Origin: Erwinia aphidicola
Lineage (GTDB): Bacteria > Pseudomonadota > Gammaproteobacteria > Enterobacterales > Enterobacteriaceae
Assembly: GCF_024169515.1 (NCBI RefSeq)
Contig: NZ_JAMKCQ010000003.1
Coordinates: forward strand, 25,903 to 89,902
DNA: 64,000 nt
Direction of reading: 5' to 3'
In this document: positions 60,953 to 64,000 of the stretch, in pieces
Layout: each line of letters starts with the position of its first letter
Numbering within the stretch: the stretch's first letter is position 1
Translations under genes and position numbers: made by a program
Notes under the pieces: generated by a model
The model's database searches: none
Seen by the model: only the letters and a program-made list of their open reading frames with translations
What the model was told of the DNA's origin: nothing

Positions 60953-61873
60953 ATGAGCACTATCAGGGAAAATGATTTAAATCGGGTCGACCTGAACCTC
61001 TTGACCGTGCTGCTGGTACTGCATCGCGAGGGAAGTGTTTCACGCGCCGCCAGCAAGTTACACCTCGGCCAGCCCGCGGTCAGCGGAGCGCTGGCAAGGT
61101 TGCGCGAGATGTTTGACGACCCGCTGTTTGTGCGCACGGCAAGGGGAATGGCGCCGACGCCGCGCGCGCAAGCGCTGGTGACTGCGTTACTGCCGATGAT
61201 GGAGCAGATGCAGCAGGTGATATTTCAGGTGCCGGGCTTTTCTCCCGCTGAAGATCGGCATACCTTTCGTCTGGGGATGAGTGACTGGGTAGAGCGTTGG
61301 TTGATGCCGGGGATGATGGCGGATATCGCCCAAACGGCACCCGGTATCCGCCTGCAGGTCACGGCAACCGATCCGTTCCAGGATGGCGAACAGGTGCAGC
61401 AGGATAAGGTCGATGTGGCGATCTCGGTCGCTGAACGGGCCCCCGCTGGCGTGGTACACGAAAGGGTGACGCAGATGGGATTTTGCACGCTGTGGAATCC
61501 GCTCCAGTTAGCACTCACTTCGCCGATAAGCCTTGATCAATATAGTGCTAATGACCATCTTCTCGTCTCCTATCGTGGCGCCAGCAGTAGCCCGGTAGAC
61601 CAGCTTTTGGCGGACTGCGGGCGCAAAAGAAGAGTGCGCTACGTCACGCCGAACTTCTCGTCTTTACCGCTGTTGCTGAAGCAGATGCCGGCACTGGCTA
61701 CGGTACCGCAGGGGCTGGCAGCCGGATGGGTAGCGGATTACGGGCTGCTATGTGCTGACGTCCCCCTCAAGGTTCCGGCCTTCACACTCTCTTTGCTGTG
61801 GAACAAACGGCGCGACAACGATGAGGCGCTGCGCTGGCTGCTGAAGAAACTGCGCGCTTGCATGCTGGGCTGA
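60953..61873 (+). CDS. LysR-family regulator
   Basis: 306-residue LysR protein of the LeuO/NodD/YbeF-like group: NDLNRVDLNLLTVLLVLHREGSVSRAASKLHLGQPAVSGALARLREMFDDPLFVRTARGM in order over the first 65 residues. The ATG at 60953 is preferred; an in-frame TTG lies at 60941. It is 81 bp from the divergent MBL gene, its probable target. Confidence 0.87.
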   Translation: MSTIRENDLNRVDLNLLTVLLVLHREGSVSRAASKLHLGQPAVSGALARLREMFDDPLFVRTARGMAPTPRAQALVTALLPMMEQMQQVIFQVPGFSPAEDRHTFRLGMSDWVERWLMPGMMADIAQTAPGIRLQVTATDPFQDGEQVQQDKVDVAISVAERAPAGVVHERVTQMGFCTLWNPLQLALTSPISLDQYSANDHLLVSYRGASSSPVDQLLADCGRKRRVRYVTPNFSSLPLLLKQMPALATVPQGLAAGWVADYGLLCADVPLKVPAFTLSLLWNKRRDNDEALRWLLKKLRACMLG

Positions 61874-61875
61874 GG

Positions 61876-62463
61876 TTAGCCCCACTGCAGCATGCCCAGT
61901 TTGTCCTGCAGCTCCGTTAAGTCCTGGCAGCCGAGTTTGAGCATAATGCTGTCACTGCCCGGCACTACGGCGCGTTGGCTGTTCTTCTCACAAGCCAGGT
62001 TTTCCAGCAGCCGGAACTCTTCCGGCGTTAAGGTTCTGCCATCAGCGGAGAGATATTCCCAGATCATCGCCTGCGAAGAGCTGTTGAATTTATTACCGCT
62101 GTCGCTGGCGAAGATGCAGGATGCCAGCTGTGTGAAGCTGTCACTTTTCAGCACCAGATTGCAGTGGGGAACGTGACGTACCACAAAACGCATCAGTACC
62201 GGGTCGGTAAAATGGGTGAAGAGGATCAGGCGCACATCCGGCCAGCGGCAGGTCAGATGCGTCAGATAGTCAATGCAGCTGAAAAGCGTGTCATCCACGG
62301 TCGCCAGCTCGGCAATCACTACGTGGACAGGTTGACCTTGCAGCGTGCTTTCCAGTTCTGCCAAATTAGAACAGGAAAAGGTGCGGATATCCCGGGTACT
62401 AAAGTAATCCGTGACACCTTTGCAGCTGAAGGTATCGCTGTCGAGAATGGCAATATTAAACAT
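61876..62463 (-). CDS. Response-regulator-like protein with degenerate output domain
   Basis: 195 residues. The N-terminal 120 residues resemble a receiver domain (MFNIAILDSD, HVVIAELAT, WPDVRLILFTHF) but the phosphorylated aspartate position reads ELA, so phosphorylation is unlikely. The C-terminus LTPEEFRLLENLAC then MLKLGCQDLTELQDKLGML resembles a LuxR-type helix-turn-helix. It is reminiscent of RcsA/BglJ-type unorthodox regulators. Ends 2 bp from the convergent LysR stop. Confidence 0.65.
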   Translation of the reverse strand: MFNIAILDSDTFSCKGVTDYFSTRDIRTFSCSNLAELESTLQGQPVHVVIAELATVDDTLFSCIDYLTHLTCRWPDVRLILFTHFTDPVLMRFVVRHVPHCNLVLKSDSFTQLASCIFASDSGNKFNSSSQAMIWEYLSADGRTLTPEEFRLLENLACEKNSQRAVVPGSDSIMLKLGCQDLTELQDKLGMLQWG

Positions 62464-62559
62464 GGCAATGGCTCCCTGACTGCTCTCTCCTTATTAAAGC
62501 CCGAAGCCATGCGGGGAAACATCATCCCTTACTGATATTGTTGTAAGAAGTCTCTTACG

Positions 62560-62706
62560 TTATCTCATGGCCTGCTGCAAAACGTGAAAAACACGCTCAT
62601 CGCTGAGGTGTGCCACGTTAAAACGCAGAAAATCTCCAGCCGTTTGAGAAATGCTGAACACATTGCCGGGTGCCAGCACGACGCCCTGCAGGCGACAGCG
62701 CCGGGC
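62560..62706 (-). pseudogene. 3' fragment of a PLP aminotransferase-like (MocR-type) gene
   Basis: A minus-strand frame ending at TAA 62560-62562 reads CRLQGVVLAPGNVFSISQ followed by FLRFNVAHLSDERVF, the C-terminal piece of MocR/aminotransferase class I proteins. There is no start and no upstream domain, so it is a gene remnant between the regulator and betT. The remaining 62464-62559 shows no gene. Confidence 0.5.
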
Positions 62707-62726
62707 GCGAAGCGGTGACAGAATGA

Positions 62727-62750
62727 AAAAACCAGGCCGAAGCCTGGTTT
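62727..62750. terminator. Rho-independent terminator of betT
   Basis: ACCAGGC-CGAA-GCCTGGT (62731-62748) with flanking A-run and T-run gives a strong hairpin 20 bp after the betT stop on the minus strand. It can act in both directions. Confidence 0.88.
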
Positions 62751-62769
62751 TGATGGGTGCCTGAGGGAG

Positions 62770-64000
62770 TTATGCCTCCGGGAACGGCATGGTGTTGCCC
62801 GGCGCTTCACGGTGAATGTGCAGGAAGGTCATATGACGCTCGTACTGGTCGAGAATGTCATTGATGATCTGCTCACGGGTGTAGTCCATCAGGTCATTGC
62901 CCTGGGTGCCCTCCAGCAGGAAGGTTTCGAGGCGGAAGTAATCGGACTTGCCGCTGCGGGCGCGATAAGTAAACGCCGGAACCGAGTAACGCTGCGGCCA
63001 GATCTGATACAGGAAGCTCTGCTCCTCACCCAGATTCACCAGCAGCTCCAGGTGATTCAGGCGTTCATCTTCCAGCGGCGGCATCTCGGTGACCTGCACT
63101 TTCGCGCCCCGGCGTTCCAGCTCGCGCCCCACTTCTTCCATCGCCGGGCGACAGACTTCGTCCAGCATCTTGCGGGTATGCGTGGTGCCCGGATAGTTCA
63201 TCACGCGTGAAATACGCTGCTTCCAGTTCAGACGATCATCGCGCGAGACCGGCACCGGCGGCGTATTTACCGTGGCGCTGGCGCGGCGGTGATCCTCCAC
63301 GCGCAGGGATTTATATAGCCCGGCCATCACAAAGAAGATCACAAAGCTGAACGGCAGGCCCATGATAACCGTGGTTTTTTGCAGCGCGGTCACGCCATTA
63401 ACCATCAGCATACCCAGCGTAAGTACCCCGATCGCCAGCGACCAGAAGATGCGCAGCCAGTTTGGCGCATCATTATTGATGTCTGCCAGGCGAGAGGTGA
63501 AGTTACCCAGCACCAGCGAGCCGGAGTCCGCTGAGGTGACGTAGAACAGCAGGCCGGTGATGGTGGCGACAGAGGCGCTGAAGGTAAAGGCCGGGTACTG
63601 CGCCAGCAGGCTGTAGAAGCCGCGCTCCGGGTGCGCCATCGTTTCCTGGGCGAACGCCAGATTGCCGTGAATGATCTCATACAGTGCGCTGTTGCCAAAA
63701 ATTGACAGCCACAGCAGGGTGAAGATAAACGGAATGGTCAGCGTCCCCAGCACGAACTGGCGAATGGTACGGCCGCGGGAAATACGCGCAAGGAACAGGC
63801 CGACGAACGGTGACCAGGCAACCCACCACGCCCAGAAGAACAGCGTCCAGTTATTCATCCACTCGGTCGGGCGATCGAAGGCAAAGCTGTTCAGCGTCAT
63901 GCCCATAAAACGGTTGATGTAGTCACCAACGTTCAGCACCAGCGCATTCAGCAGGAAGCTGGTATCGCCAACAAACAGCACAAACAGGATCAGGCCAAAG
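62770..64000 (-). CDS. betT: Choline transporter BetT (BCCT family), 5' end outside the window
   Basis: The last 409 or so residues of a BCCT-family transporter. The core NWTLFFWAWWVAWSPFVGLFLARISRGRTIR is the family signature; FAFDRPTEWMNN precedes it, and LFYVTSADSGSLVLGNF follows. A long hydrophilic C-terminal tail ending REAPGNTMPFPEA is typical of BetT, where it senses osmolarity. BetT imports choline for glycine betaine synthesis. The betIBA genes are not in the window. The frame runs through the window edge. Confidence 0.92.
   Translation of the reverse strand, partial: FGLILFVLFVGDTSFLLNALVLNVGDYINRFMGMTLNSFAFDRPTEWMNNWTLFFWAWWVAWSPFVGLFLARISRGRTIRQFVLGTLTIPFIFTLLWLSIFGNSALYEIIHGNLAFAQETMAHPERGFYSLLAQYPAFTFSASVATITGLLFYVTSADSGSLVLGNFTSRLADINNDAPNWLRIFWSLAIGVLTLGMLMVNGVTALQKTTVIMGLPFSFVIFFVMAGLYKSLRVEDHRRASATVNTPPVPVSRDDRLNWKQRISRVMNYPGTTHTRKMLDEVCRPAMEEVGRELERRGAKVQVTEMPPLEDERLNHLELLVNLGEEQSFLYQIWPQRYSVPAFTYRARSGKSDYFRLETFLLEGTQGNDLMDYTREQIINDILDQYERHMTFLHIHREAPGNTMPFPEA

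Overview
The window looks like part of a large low-copy plasmid from a plant- or environment-associated enterobacterium of the Pantoea/Erwinia type. It carries an iteron-controlled Rep_3 replication initiator, a ParF/ParG-type partition pair, a Cre-like recombinase with a lox-like site, a plasmid H-NS and many accessory metabolic genes. No rRNA, tRNA or CRISPR array was seen. The family-level calls rest on recalled family sequences and motifs; the genus is an inference.

Layout. 1-3942: right-hand part of a Tn3-family transposon (tnpR, res, tnpA, right inverted repeat). 4176-5439: lox-like site and Cre-like recombinase. 5741-9305: a small secreted protein and a gtrABC O-antigen glucosylation operon. 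9508-17637: DigH-like lipoprotein, cupin, thioredoxin-like protein, Fur-controlled fhuE-fhuD, OsmB and a GAF/EAL phosphodiesterase. 17640-30699: sad/ptrR and the whole 4-hydroxyphenylacetate cluster hpaR-GEDFHIXABC. HpaI releases succinic semialdehyde, which the neighbouring Sad can oxidise to succinate. 30838-32317: two BhsA-like proteins and a TetR regulator. 32520-33906: a colicin M-type bacteriocin and its probable immunity protein. 33968-42676: metNIQ-like transporter, DUF1345 protein, and a five-gene operon (PrpD-like, FMN monooxygenase, amino-acid-type ABC transporter) that looks like organosulfur scavenging. 42804-46361: hipBA remnant, msrA, an MFS exporter with LysR regulator, and an SDR remnant.

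46393-50710 is the maintenance core: tandem 8-bp GATT arrays, parF-parG, an iteron origin and repA. After it come a broken solute-binding gene, hxlR/MFS/PLP-decarboxylase, hns, another GATT array directly upstream of a Qnr-family pentapeptide gene, a ROK regulator with MFS target, GNAT and metallo-beta-lactamase-fold enzymes, two regulators and the 3' part of betT.

The most striking signals are: (1) about 50 GATT/AATC tetramers in strict 8-bp phase in five arrays, which look like the centromere of the ParF/ParG system, one array lying 8 kb away in front of the qnr-like gene; (2) a Cre homologue with all catalytic residues and a 34-bp 13-8-13 lox-like site 192 bp upstream; (3) a colicin M-type lipid II hydrolase with the complete catalytic motif.
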